Shown: positions 8,081-16,094 of the stretch, one piece after another
How positions within the stretch are numbered: position 1 is the stretch's first letter
Layout: each line of letters begins with the position of its first letter
Source of the DNA: Heliobacterium chlorum
GTDB taxonomy: Bacteria; Bacillota; Desulfitobacteriia; Heliobacteriales; Heliobacteriaceae
DNA length: 64,000 nt
Assembly (NCBI RefSeq): GCF_014502795.1
Contig: NZ_JACVHF010000013.1
Span: 28,158-92,157 of the forward strand
Direction of reading: 5' to 3'
Position numbers and translations under genes: made by a program
The notes under the pieces: generated by a model
What the model was told of the DNA's origin: nothing
The model's input: only the letters and a program-made list of their open reading frames with translations
The model's database searches: none

Positions 8081-8725
8081 ATGGATCGTGTTTACAAACG
8101 GGCTGCCCAAATTCTGGCGCAAATTTTAGGCAGTGACGAAGAAGAACGTGCGGTTTACTTATACGCCCTGCGAGTGTGGGGAAGCACCCTGATCAATTAC
8201 ATACTTATAATCTTTTGTGGCTGGATGATGAACTGTCTTCTGCTTGTGCTCGTATCAAGTATCTTTGCCAGTGCCGTCCGTATCTATGGCGGGGGAGCTC
8301 ACCAAAAACGTTCGGAAATGTGCGCCTTTGTCACCGTTTCGGTTCACCTTATGAGTGCGCGTATCGTCACCGATTACGGGTATGTATTCGGTTCACAGGG
8401 GTGGTTCATCCCCATCGCCGCCTTTGGCTTTATCACATGGTCAATATATCGATATGCCCCTGCGGCCGCACCGACAAAACCGCTGACAGACGAAGAGAAA
8501 AAGCGCTACAGAAAACGTGCCATCGTGGTATATGGCTTAGCCCTGCCCACATTGGCGGTCTTGTATATATCTCCTTATACACCAATGGCCTATGCAGGAA
8601 TCTTAGGCCTGACCTGGCAAGCCTTTACGATGACGAAATCCGGCTTTGCCGTTGCCGCTTTCATCGATAGGATCGCCGATCAACTTATGCCCCCTAGAGA
8701 CCCTCAAATCCTCCATCACTCCTAA
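8081..8725 (+). CDS. agrB: AgrB-like autoinducer-processing membrane protease
   Basis: 214 residues, ATG start behind AAGGGAAGGGA. The accessory gene regulator B family cleaves and cyclises the AgrD precursor in the membrane. The diagnostic segment is YGGGAHQKRSEMC, which puts the predicted catalytic pair at His74 and Cys81. Membrane segments flank it on both sides (about 36-66, 84-105, 115-132, 150-190). The next gene encodes a matching precursor peptide and the third a sensor kinase, giving a B-D-C operon. Family assignment is firm; the actual signal is inferred. Confidence 0.93.
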   Translation: MDRVYKRAAQILAQILGSDEEERAVYLYALRVWGSTLINYILIIFCGWMMNCLLLVLVSSIFASAVRIYGGGAHQKRSEMCAFVTVSVHLMSARIVTDYGYVFGSQGWFIPIAAFGFITWSIYRYAPAAAPTKPLTDEEKKRYRKRAIVVYGLALPTLAVLYISPYTPMAYAGILGLTWQAFTMTKSGFAVAAFIDRIADQLMPPRDPQILHHS

Positions 8726-8921
8726 TGTATCAAAATGGTTTAGAAGGAGGTGTTGACGGATGAAGTATCGTATGTTGGCACTGTTGGCTATGGTGCTCAC
8801 GTTCCTGGCTCAAGTCGGCTCCGCTTCCGCTTGTTTTGTGCATGGTTATCAGCCTGAAGTACCTAACAGTCTGAAAAAATAGGGGGACCACCGATGGAAG
8901 ATTTGAGGGTCCTTTTTTTTT
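8699..8921 (+). repeat. 19-bp inverted repeat enclosing agrD, ending in T9
   Basis: GACCCTCAAATCCTCCATC (8699-8717, end of agrB) is the reverse complement, with one mismatch, of 8893-8911, which holds the ATG and first codons of the kinase gene. Nine Ts follow (8913-8921). In RNA this would form a long stem with agrD in its loop, hide the kinase start codon, and look like a terminator. Confidence 0.75.
8760..8882 (+). CDS. agrD: AgrD-like cyclic autoinducer peptide precursor
   Basis: 40 codons with AAGGAGGTG nine bases upstream. The layout is that of cyclic (thio)lactone autoinducer precursors: an amphipathic, hydrophobic leader (MKYRMLALLAMVLTFLAQ), a small-residue segment ending in SASA, the ring cysteine Cys25 (CFVHGY), then the conserved YQPEVP block and a basic tail (SLKK). 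By analogy with AgrD, AgrB would cut near the YQPE motif and link the new C-terminus to Cys25; the ring would be CFVHG or CFVHGY. It sits between agrB and the kinase, which makes the call very likely although the gene is tiny. Confidence 0.92.
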   Translation: MKYRMLALLAMVLTFLAQVGSASACFVHGYQPEVPNSLKK

Positions 8922-10261
8922 ATCAAATATTCGAACCGGCTATTTCCTTAATCCCAGGTCTCGTGTTAATGGGGCAACAAGTTTCCCGGAAAAGGCTATG
9001 CATTTATTCCATCATCACAGGAATCATCGCATGGCTAATCCGGGGAATCTTGAGTCAGTATTTATTTGGATTACACGTGATTCCGCTTGTGTTTATTTCT
9101 ATCGTCAATGCGTTTGTTATTTTGAATATCCCCATTGGGTACGCCATCACGACAGTCGTCCTTGGCTTAAGTTTGATTGCCTGCATGGAAGCGTTTATCA
9201 TGCCCTTCGAAACCGAATTGTTTGGAAACATGCCATACGTTCTTATTAATTCGAGCACGCACATCGTCGGCGGATGGATGACACTCGCTGCGATCATCAT
9301 CCTGACGATGATTATTCAAGTGGTCAAGAAAAAAGTCGAGAATAAAGCGCTCGTTGCGATAACCGATATTCCATTAGATGAAAAAGTTAAAAAGCTTGAA
9401 GCCAATGTGCAGATGGTCATCACATGTATAGCTCTCATGCTATTCATTGTCATATATTTAATCATGTTTTTCTCCAATTGGTCCAAATATTTCTTCGGGG
9501 AAGAAGCGAATGTTTCGAATATGGTCAGGACCGTAGGTGCCGGTACCATCGTGCTGACCATAACCATCATCATAATGATCAGCAAAATCATGACCATGTA
9601 TCGAACAGCCCTGCATAGTGTCGAACTGGAACAGAACTTGGAAAAGTCGAAGCTGCTGGTCGATCAGTACAGGAAAAATCAACATGAGTTCTTAAATCAT
9701 CTTCAAGTCATCTTCGGATTTATCCAGATTCAAAAGCCTGAAATGGCACTCGAATACATCAAAGAATATGATATTCGGTACCGGCAGGGGATCCATATCG
9801 GGAAAATTGCACGGGCCGACGTAGGTGCGATCCTTGTCAGTAAAATGAGTTCGAGAATCGGAGAAACGACGAAGTTCATTATGAATTTCGAAGATGATCT
9901 ATCCGGTATTCCCATTAAGTCTAATGAGATGGTCTCGTTACTAGGTAACTTATTGCAAAACGCCTTGGAAGCAGTGCAGAAAGTGGAGGAATCAGAACGG
10001 TTCATTGAAATAGAGACGAAAAGGGCCGATAAGGCAACCACAATCCGAGTTTCTAATTCGGGACCGGTCATCCCGGCGGCGATGGTCGGCAAGATCTTTG
10101 TTTTCGGCGTCTCCAGTAAAGATAACCCCAATTCCGGGGTCGGCTTGTCCTTAGTAAAGTCCATCACAGAGAAATATCACGGTACGATTCGTGTAGACAG
10201 CAACGATGTTAAGACGACTTTTTTGGTGACGCTCCCCGACGTAACCAACGTAACCACGTAA
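8894..10261 (+). CDS. AgrC/Spo0B-type sensor histidine kinase
   Basis: 455 residues, ATG behind AGGGGG, 11 bases after agrD. Six or seven membrane helices fill residues 8-235, as in peptide-sensing AgrC proteins. A Spo0B-type dimerisation domain follows with QHEFLNHLQVIFGF; His264 is the likely phosphorylated residue. The GHKL ATPase has an N-box (NLLQNALEAV) and a G-box (GVGLSLVK). It is expected to sense the product of agrD. No response-regulator gene lies in the window, so the partner is unlinked. The last codons run into a 9-base tandem repeat (ACGTAACCA), and the first six codons are part of an inverted repeat. Confidence 0.92.
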   Translation: MEDLRVLFFYQIFEPAISLIPGLVLMGQQVSRKRLCIYSIITGIIAWLIRGILSQYLFGLHVIPLVFISIVNAFVILNIPIGYAITTVVLGLSLIACMEAFIMPFETELFGNMPYVLINSSTHIVGGWMTLAAIIILTMIIQVVKKKVENKALVAITDIPLDEKVKKLEANVQMVITCIALMLFIVIYLIMFFSNWSKYFFGEEANVSNMVRTVGAGTIVLTITIIIMISKIMTMYRTALHSVELEQNLEKSKLLVDQYRKNQHEFLNHLQVIFGFIQIQKPEMALEYIKEYDIRYRQGIHIGKIARADVGAILVSKMSSRIGETTKFIMNFEDDLSGIPIKSNEMVSLLGNLLQNALEAVQKVEESERFIEIETKRADKATTIRVSNSGPVIPAAMVGKIFVFGVSSKDNPNSGVGLSLVKSITEKYHGTIRVDSNDVKTTFLVTLPDVTNVTT

Positions 10262-10296
10262 TCGACGTACCCAACGTAGCCAATGTAACCAACATC
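10239..10296 (+). repeat. Degenerate 9-bp tandem repeat
   Basis: Six imperfect copies of ACGTAACCA spanning the end of the kinase gene (encoding its DVTNVTT tail) and the following intergenic bases. Confidence 0.8.
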
Positions 10297-10367
10297 CATG
10301 AAAGTCGCTCACTGAAGTAACGGTGGTGTTCAACCGGATCGGCCGCCCCTTGATCATCTTATCGTTA

Positions 10368-10472
10368 TTAACAGTCGGGACCGCCGTATTGGGCAAAAAG
10401 ATATTTGGCCATCCCGATGTCGCATTTTTCCACGCGGACCGGGTATTGCAGTTTTTTCTCATAAATCCACAT
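10368..10472 (-). pseudogene. cotJC: Truncated CotJC spore coat protein
   Basis: Begins as a textbook CotJC, MWIYEKKLQYPVRVEK... then ...AKYLFAQYGGPD, but stops after 34 codons (TGT TAA) where family members run to about 190 residues with a ferritin-like, manganese-catalase-related fold. No continuation is found in any frame downstream; instead there is unrelated sequence, a 9-bp tandem repeat and the agr kinase gene. A GGAGG lies 13 bases before the ATG and the gene is 29 bases behind cotJB, so it is the third gene of a cotJA-B-C operon broken by deletion or insertion. A full copy elsewhere in the genome cannot be excluded. Confidence 0.85.
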
Positions 10473-10501
10473 GCTCGTTTATCGACCTCCCCGATCCAGA
10501 C

Positions 10502-10768
10502 TCAATACTCGATCTCCCAAGGCCAAGGCGCTTCGATCCAGTTCCAGGGGTACTTTCCGGCGGCATGACTTTCCACGGTCAACAGATCATATTTGTGTTC
10601 GTAGGCCATCTTCAGCTTCTTCAACTCGTCGACAACACGGCTGTAGTCTCGAAGCGCAGCCCGGTTGTCTGGATGAGTGTCCAGAAAGAGGTTTAAGTCG
10701 ATGGCGACGAACTCAAGCTCTTGAATTCGCCGGAGAAGGTCACGTTGGCATCGATCCATTTTCCTCAC
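10502..10768 (-). CDS. cotJB: CotJB spore coat protein
   Basis: 88 residues from GTG 10768 (GGGAGGG directly upstream; ATG at 10759 is the alternative). It carries the CotJB hallmarks: LEFVAIDLNLFLDTHPDN, a mid-protein ELKKLKMAYEHKY helix, and the C-terminal PWNWIEAPWPWE. CotJ proteins are made in the mother cell under SigE and join the inner coat layer during sporulation. It is the second gene of the operon, 24 bases after cotJA. Confidence 0.93.
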   Translation of the reverse strand: MRKMDRCQRDLLRRIQELEFVAIDLNLFLDTHPDNRAALRDYSRVVDELKKLKMAYEHKYDLLTVESHAAGKYPWNWIEAPWPWEIEY

Positions 10769-10792
10769 AATCCCTCCCGATAAAATGACTTT

Positions 10793-11446
10793 TTAGGGCC
10801 GGCGACGAACATAAGGATGATAGAGCGGGGGGAAGATGGTTCCTTTGCATAAAGCCTCTGCGGGCGAGTAAAAAGGCGGGCAATAAGGTTGCCAGGGAAC
10901 ATAGGCCCGGGCGAGCGTCCACCCAGCTATGCAGGGCTCACAAGGAGATATGGCCTCGCCGTATTCCGGCATCGTGGGGCAAGGCATCGGTCGATAGGGC
11001 ATTTGCTCGATCGGCGCAGTCTCGACAGGCATGGGCATCGGGGGACAAGGAGGCATCGGAACGTATTCAATCGGTGCGATGATCGGTTCCTGAGGCTCAC
11101 AGGGAACAGGCGTGCAAGGAACGGGTTCGCAGGGCGTCGGTTGACAAGGGACCGGTTCACAAGGGACGGGCTGGCAGGGCATCGGTTGGCAAGGGACCGG
11201 TTCGCAAGGTACAGGCTGGCAGGGTACTGGCTCACAGGGGACCGGTTGGCAGGGTACCGGCTCCATCTTCACCGGCTCAATCACTGGCGGCGGCGGGGGC
11301 GGCGGAGTTGGCGGTAAAGGTTTCATCTTCGGCACTTGTGCCTCCGGAGCCACTTGCACCGGTGGAGCCGGGGGCATTGGGGCCATCGGTGGAGTATAAG
11401 GCATCTGCGGCGGCGCCGGGTAAACGGGCGGTTTCATCCGATTCAT
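10793..11446 (-). CDS. cotJA: CotJA-like spore coat protein with Pro-Cys repeats
   Basis: 217 residues. The C-terminal 45 residues match CotJA (LARAYVPWQPYCPPF, SPAEALCKGTIFPPLYHPY). The preceding 170 residues are an extension made of Pro/Cys repeats (alternating PCQPVPCEPV units, at least a dozen) between proline-rich stretches. Ordinary CotJA is about 80 residues, so the extension more than doubles it and adds some 20 cysteines, which suggests disulfide cross-linking in the coat. Start ATG 11446 is chosen because GAGGAGG lies 11 bases upstream; the in-frame GTG at 11458 sits inside that site. Confidence 0.88.
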   Translation of the reverse strand: MNRMKPPVYPAPPQMPYTPPMAPMPPAPPVQVAPEAQVPKMKPLPPTPPPPPPPVIEPVKMEPVPCQPVPCEPVPCQPVPCEPVPCQPMPCQPVPCEPVPCQPTPCEPVPCTPVPCEPQEPIIAPIEYVPMPPCPPMPMPVETAPIEQMPYRPMPCPTMPEYGEAISPCEPCIAGWTLARAYVPWQPYCPPFYSPAEALCKGTIFPPLYHPYVRRRP

Positions 11447-11478
11447 GTAAATGAGCACCTCCTCATGTTCGCTCCATC

Positions 11479-11498
11479 ATATGCCAATTAAGGCATAT
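11479..11498 (-). promoter_or_regulatory. Palindrome upstream of cotJA
   Basis: ATATGCC / GGCATAT with a 6-base centre, 33 bases upstream of the cotJA start. It could be an operator or part of the sporulation promoter; no clear SigE boxes were assigned. Confidence 0.4.
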
Positions 11499-11603
11499 TG
11501 GTACTACCGGCGCTCAAATTTGGACAAAGAAATCGGTTCCTAAAAAATCACCAAATTAAATTCCTTAAAAATCATCCTTTGATTTAACTGGTTTGTATTA
11601 ACA

Positions 11604-11632
11604 TTGAAAACCCAAACACTTTCGGGTATACT
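11604..11632 (+). promoter_or_regulatory. SigA-type promoter of ssrA
   Basis: TTGAAA, 17-base spacer, TATACT. Predicted transcription start near 11639, about 60 bases before the mature tmRNA 5' end, leaving a leader for RNase P to remove. Confidence 0.75.
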
Positions 11633-11697
11633 ATAACTACGTTCGGATACCCTCCGATTCCCTGAAAGGCCGATCAGGCCTTCAGGAAGATGAACAT

Positions 11698-12050
11698 GGG
11701 GGCGTAATGGTTTCGACGGGGAACGTGTTTGCTTGGGATGCGAGCCGGGTTGCCGCCAGGACCGTAAAAAGGGCGGAAGGCTTTAATTGCCGAAGATAAC
11801 TACGCTTTAGCTGCTTAATTGCAGTCTAACCTCTTCTCCTCTGTGCTCTCGGTGAGGATGTAAGGGGTCATTTAAGAGAGCTGGCTTCGACCAATTCTCG
11901 GAGGTCCAAGCGAGATTTATCGAGATAGCCTGACCAACGCTCTGTCTGCCGTGCGGAAGGAAGGCGAAATCTAAAACGACAGACTACGCTCGTAGTGTCC
12001 TCTGTGGGCATTTCTTCGGACGCTGGGTTCGACTCCCGCCGCCTCCACCA
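11698..12050 (+). ncRNA. ssrA: Transfer-messenger RNA
   Basis: 353 bases. The 5' end GGGGGCGTAATGGTTTCGAC and the 3' end GGTTCGACTCCCGCCGCCTCC-ACCA form the tRNA-Ala-like domain: GGGGGCG pairs with CGCCTCC and CCA is encoded. The tag frame is GCC at 11789 through TAA at 11818 and encodes AEDNYALAA, nine residues ending in the protease signal ALAA. tmRNA rescues stalled ribosomes and marks the product for degradation. A SigA promoter lies upstream and a terminator 80 bases downstream. Confidence 0.97.
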
Positions 12051-12129
12051 AAAACCTCATAAAACCATGGGTTTGGGAGTACTTAATTGGCTTAAAAAAT
12101 CAACCTGCTCGAAAGAAGATTAACTCCGG

Positions 12130-12171
12130 ACACCCTACGTCAGATAAATGACGTGGGGTGTTTTTATTTTG
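12130..12171 (+). terminator. ssrA terminator
   Basis: ACACCCTACGTCA / TGACGTGGGGTGT (13 pairs, one GU) followed by TTTTATTTT. Confidence 0.85.
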
Positions 12172-12292
12172 GCTAAAGGGGGAAACTGGACAAAATCATC
12201 GTAAAGGAATCATTTGATGGCCAAGGATCAGCTTATCCTTCATCCATAGAAGTTCGGAAAGTGCTCTTAATATCGACTAAAGGTCGTGCAAT

Positions 12293-13525
12293 ATGAGTAA
12301 AATCACGAAGAAAGTTACCGATGTTTTCCCGGCATTGAGTCACCGGAACTTTCAATACTTTTGGTACGGACAATGTATTTCGCTGTTGGGAACATGGATG
12401 CAAAGAGCGGCCCAGCAGTGGCTGGTATATACACTGACCAAATCCGCTTTTTTGTTGGGGATTTTGGGGGTGGGCCAATTTGGTCCCATGATGATTTTTT
12501 CTCTCTTTGCTGGTGTACTTATCGATAGATACTCAAAAAAGAAAATACTGATAATTACCCAGATCGTCTTAATGATTCAGGCCTTTGTATTGTCTTACTT
12601 GGTCTTTTCGGGAGGCGTCAGGTATTGGCAAGTTCTTACTTTGGCGATAACTCTGGGATTGGTCAATACCTTAGATATGCCCACAAGGCAGTCTTTCATC
12701 ATCGAGCTTGTCGGGAAAAAGGACTTAACGAACGCCATTGCTTTAAACTCCACCATTGTCAATCTGGCGAGAATTGTCGGCCCTTCTGTTTCGGCACTCT
12801 TAATGGCCAGCTTTGGAGCAGGACTATGTTTTTTCCTCAACGGGATTAGCTTTATCCCAGTCATCCTCGGTCTATTTCTGACAAGACCCATAGCCTTAAA
12901 CACGAAAAGGGTATCCCAAAAAATTCTTCCGGACATTGGGGAGGGGTTGCGCTATGTAGCCGCAAAACCGGCGATATTCAGCGCGGTGCTGGCCATGCTG
13001 GTCGTTGGGACTTTTGCCATGAATATGGATGTAATTATTCCTGTCTTTGCCGACCGGGTGTTGCACCAAGGAGTACATGGCTATGGGTTGTTGCTCTCCG
13101 CATCCGGCATCGGTTCCCTTATTGGGTCTGTGTTGTTAGCGGCAAAGTTAAAAACGAACCCCAGCCAAAAAATTATTTTTCTAAGCGCGATGATGATATC
13201 GTTGTTTCTTATCTTGATGAACTTTATTCATTACACCCCGTTAGCGGTTATAGTCACGGCGATCATCGGATTTTTTAATATGATTTTTATGACGTCAGTG
13301 AATTCAACGATTCAGTTGAATTCTGATGATGCCTATCGGGGAAGAGCGATGAGTGTCTATACGTTAACTTTTGCCGGAACTACACCGATAGGGAATTTTT
13401 TTGCCGGCAGCTTTACAGAAGGGTTGGGTCCTGGCTTTGGTTTTCTGATGTGTGGTGTAGTCACAGGTCTACTCATCGTAGCCATTGTCGCTATGCTTTA
13501 CGTAAAAAACCGCTCACAGAATTAA
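12293..13525 (+). CDS. MFS transporter (DHA3/EntS-like exporter)
   Basis: 410 residues with 12 predicted membrane segments. Opens with the DHA3-type signature ALSHRNFQYFWYGQCIS and LGTWMQRAAQQWLVY; the loop 2-3 motif appears as AGVLIDRYSKKKILI. Family members export siderophores or drugs by proton antiport. ATG start with a modest AAAGG site. The stop codon overlaps the end of the convergent LysR gene by four bases. The substrate cannot be read from sequence. Confidence 0.87.
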   Translation: MSKITKKVTDVFPALSHRNFQYFWYGQCISLLGTWMQRAAQQWLVYTLTKSAFLLGILGVGQFGPMMIFSLFAGVLIDRYSKKKILIITQIVLMIQAFVLSYLVFSGGVRYWQVLTLAITLGLVNTLDMPTRQSFIIELVGKKDLTNAIALNSTIVNLARIVGPSVSALLMASFGAGLCFFLNGISFIPVILGLFLTRPIALNTKRVSQKILPDIGEGLRYVAAKPAIFSAVLAMLVVGTFAMNMDVIIPVFADRVLHQGVHGYGLLLSASGIGSLIGSVLLAAKLKTNPSQKIIFLSAMMISLFLILMNFIHYTPLAVIVTAIIGFFNMIFMTSVNSTIQLNSDDAYRGRAMSVYTLTFAGTTPIGNFFAGSFTEGLGPGFGFLMCGVVTGLLIVAIVAMLYVKNRSQN

Positions 13526-14424
13526 ACGGGGTCTTGAAGATTAGCCGTCATTTTTTGAAGATAGTCAACGACAAAGTCATAGAATTGTTGTGCCGCTTTC
13601 GATTGATAACGCCCTCTGGCCCTCGCTACCCCGATGGTCCGTTGACACTTTGGATTTCGAATCGGCAGCGGCTGCAGTAAGGGATCGGAAACGCCAATCC
13701 AAGAAAGGGCCGGAAGAAAGGCCACGCCTAATCCGGCCTTGACTAATTCACGGATTACGGCTGGCTCGTCGCCTTCAAAGGTGATATTCGGGGTAAACCC
13801 AGCCTGCCGGCAGTACGCATCTGTAATGTCCCGGAATCCATGGCCTGTTCGTAAGCTGATAAAGGGTTCATCGGCTGCATCTTTAAGATCAATGGATTGC
13901 TGGCCGGCCAATGGATGTTCGACCGACACGGTTAAAAATATCTCCTCTTCCAAGAGAGATTGCCAATCGATGGAGAGGCCTTCGATGGGGACGGAGGAGA
14001 TACAAAGGTCGATCTCTCCCGTTTCGAGTTGCTCTTTCATAGACAAGGTGGAGCCTAAAAACTGACGAAAGCGAACATGGGGGTATCGCTGTAAGAACGA
14101 ACCGAGCAGGCCGGGGAGGATTCGGGGGTTCGTGACTGCAAAAGAGACAACCCCTTGGTCTAAGCCGGCTAGGTCTTGTAGCTCTCGTTTTCCTTCATTG
14201 AGTTCCATGAAAACATTCTCTACCCGCCGGAGAAAGGCTTTTCCGAAGGAATTAAGCCGAATCTGCCGGCCTTGGCGGTCAAATAGGGATACGCCCAGTT
14301 CTTCTTCTAGGCGGGAAATGGTTTTGCTTAGTGACGGCTGCGCAATGTTAAGTTTTTGCGCGGCTTTCGTCATGTGTTCCAGTTGAGCGGTCATTCGAAA
14401 ATATTTGAGCTGAAGCAGATCCAT
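13522..14424 (-). CDS. LysR-family transcriptional regulator
   Basis: 300 residues. The N-terminal winged helix (MDLLQLKYFRMTAQLEHMTK, then AAQKLNIAQPSLSKTISRLE) is typical LysR, and residues 90-295 form the periplasmic-binding-like effector domain. It is divergent from the MFS gene at 14571 and convergent with the one at 12293, so it probably controls the divergent one. The intergenic region contains ATAACTAATTAT (14469-14480), an interrupted palindrome of the kind LysR proteins bind. Confidence 0.93.
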   Translation of the reverse strand: MDLLQLKYFRMTAQLEHMTKAAQKLNIAQPSLSKTISRLEEELGVSLFDRQGRQIRLNSFGKAFLRRVENVFMELNEGKRELQDLAGLDQGVVSFAVTNPRILPGLLGSFLQRYPHVRFRQFLGSTLSMKEQLETGEIDLCISSVPIEGLSIDWQSLLEEEIFLTVSVEHPLAGQQSIDLKDAADEPFISLRTGHGFRDITDAYCRQAGFTPNITFEGDEPAVIRELVKAGLGVAFLPALSWIGVSDPLLQPLPIRNPKCQRTIGVARARGRYQSKAAQQFYDFVVDYLQKMTANLQDPV

Positions 14425-14468
14425 TCGTGTTGTTTCGCCTCAATTCATAGCTTTAGGAGAATGGTTTT

Positions 14469-14480
14469 ATAACTAATTAT
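14469..14480. promoter_or_regulatory. Candidate LysR operator
   Basis: ATAA-CTAA-TTAT interrupted palindrome midway between the divergent LysR and MFS genes. Confidence 0.35.
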
Positions 14481-14570
14481 ATATTGGATATTATCACGAG
14501 AGAAGTTTATCATTATCATAGTTATCGGATAAAAATGCGGTCAATGCAAATCGAAAAAGGAGTAAAACCA

Positions 14571-15779
14571 TTGGAACTAACGGAACGTAAACGACGCAGC
14601 GGAAGAATGATTACGGTTTTTTCCACGTTCCTTGCCTTTATGGGGATAGGCGTGGTGGACCCGCTGCTGCCTGTGATTGCCGAACAAATTGGAGCCAGCC
14701 ACTGGCAAGTGGAGATGCTGTTTACCGCCTATATTTTTACGATGGCCTTGATGATGCTCCCTTCAGGACTCTTGGCCGGGAAACTAGGCGACAAAGTGAT
14801 GATGATGTCCGGCTTAGCGATCGTACCCGTATTCTCGATGCTTTGCGGGTTTTCGGATTCGATAGCTCAGCTTTCCATCTTTCGGGCCGGATGGGGATTG
14901 GGGAATTCCATGTTTTTTGCCACGGCCATGACTTTGCTGATCGCGCTGTCGAAGGATGTCAGTTCCGCCGTGGGCATGTATGAGGCAGCGATCGGCCTCG
15001 GAATGGCTGGCGGACCTCTCGTAGGCGGAATCCTCGGGGGCTATTCCTGGCGGTATCCTTTCTACGCGACAGGCAGCTTGATTTTCATCGCTTTTCTTCT
15101 TCAGTTGATTTTCGTGAAAGAACCGGCAAATATGCAAAAACGGAAATCGGCGGGACTTCGTGAAATGGGCCGTCTCTTTGCCCATATGCCGTTTCTACAA
15201 GGCGCTGTAGGCGGTATGTTTTATTATTACGGTTTCTTTACCGTTTTGGCCTATTCCCCCTTAATCCTTAAATTGTCCGCCATTCAGTTAGGATTCATTT
15301 TTTTTGGATGGGGTCTATGTCTAGCTTATGGCTCGGCGATACTTTCTCATCAGTTGGAGGAGAAATGGAAAACAAAGTCGCTTTTGCGGTTTGGGTTGAT
15401 CGGTTACGCTTTGTTGCTTCTCATGCTGTTATTGGCACAGCCCATATGGTTGGAAATTCTAATTATCATTCTTTCCGGGTTGATTTCTGGCCTGAATAAT
15501 GCACTCTTTACCAGTTATGTCATGGAGTCATCTCCGTACGCACGAGGGATTACATCCGGTGTTTATAACTTTGTTCGTTGGTTAGGGGCGGCGATTGCGC
15601 CCATCTTATCCGGTCTCATCGGCGGCATGGTTGCCCCGAAATATCCCTTTTTAGTTTCTGGAATCATTGTTTTTGCGGGGTTTTTGGTCATGCTCATCCC
15701 CGTTAAGCAAGTCGACGATGATGGAATAGATTCGTCGAAAGAGTTGGTAGAACTTAGCCCTACTTTTGTTTCGGAATAA
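14571..15779 (+). CDS. MFS transporter (DHA1 drug-efflux type)
   Basis: 402 residues with 12 membrane segments. Start TTG 14571 is preferred since AAAGGAG lies eight bases upstream; a longer frame from 14484 lacks a site. The start of helix 1 (FLAFMGIGVVDPLLPVIAEQ) and the loop motif GLLAGKLGDKVMM place it with proton-driven multidrug or metabolite exporters. The divergent LysR gene is the likely regulator. A terminator follows within five bases. Confidence 0.87.
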   Translation: MELTERKRRSGRMITVFSTFLAFMGIGVVDPLLPVIAEQIGASHWQVEMLFTAYIFTMALMMLPSGLLAGKLGDKVMMMSGLAIVPVFSMLCGFSDSIAQLSIFRAGWGLGNSMFFATAMTLLIALSKDVSSAVGMYEAAIGLGMAGGPLVGGILGGYSWRYPFYATGSLIFIAFLLQLIFVKEPANMQKRKSAGLREMGRLFAHMPFLQGAVGGMFYYYGFFTVLAYSPLILKLSAIQLGFIFFGWGLCLAYGSAILSHQLEEKWKTKSLLRFGLIGYALLLLMLLLAQPIWLEILIIILSGLISGLNNALFTSYVMESSPYARGITSGVYNFVRWLGAAIAPILSGLIGGMVAPKYPFLVSGIIVFAGFLVMLIPVKQVDDDGIDSSKELVELSPTFVSE

Positions 15780-15783
15780 ATGG

Positions 15784-15816
15784 AAAAAGCCAATGGCGTA
15801 ACCGCCTTGGCTTTTT
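15784..15816 (+). terminator. Rho-independent terminator
   Basis: AAAAAGCCAA with TTGGCTTTTT, and GGCG/CGCC inside. Confidence 0.8.
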
Positions 15817-15926
15817 CAGCATCGTAAAAGAAATCAAGCTTATTCTGTTTGTCGCTTTCGGATTCAGGTAGTTGTAAATAGTGAATCATTTGGTAAAATA
15901 TTCAGGAGAATTGTCTATAAAAATAA

Positions 15927-16067
15927 AAGAAAAGAATTGATACGCTCTACGAAATACCACCAAAAGACGGACGGGTCATTTGCGTAGACGAGTTTGGCCC
16001 CATTGAGGTTCGACTGTATCCGAGAAAAAGGTTTCAAAAAGGGAACTCTGAGTGTCAAACGTGCTGA
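15927..16067 (+). pseudogene. IS630-family transposase fragment
   Basis: A 46-codon open stretch without a start reads ...YEIPPKDGRVICVDEFGP... then IEVRLYPRKRF. The CVDEFGP block is the second-aspartate region of IS630-type DDE transposases. Both sides run into stops and unrelated sequence, so only a fragment of an old insertion survives. Confidence 0.65.
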
Positions 16068-16094
16068 TTTCAAATATATCAAGGAGATAAACAA

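Noticed and set aside
10151..10462. Minus-strand frame of 103 codons
   Set aside because: It is out of register with the recognisable CotJC start at 10472 and runs antisense into the kinase gene.
10323..10568. Plus-strand frame of 81 codons over the cotJ genes
   Set aside because: Antisense to cotJB and the cotJC remnant, both recognised by family motifs.
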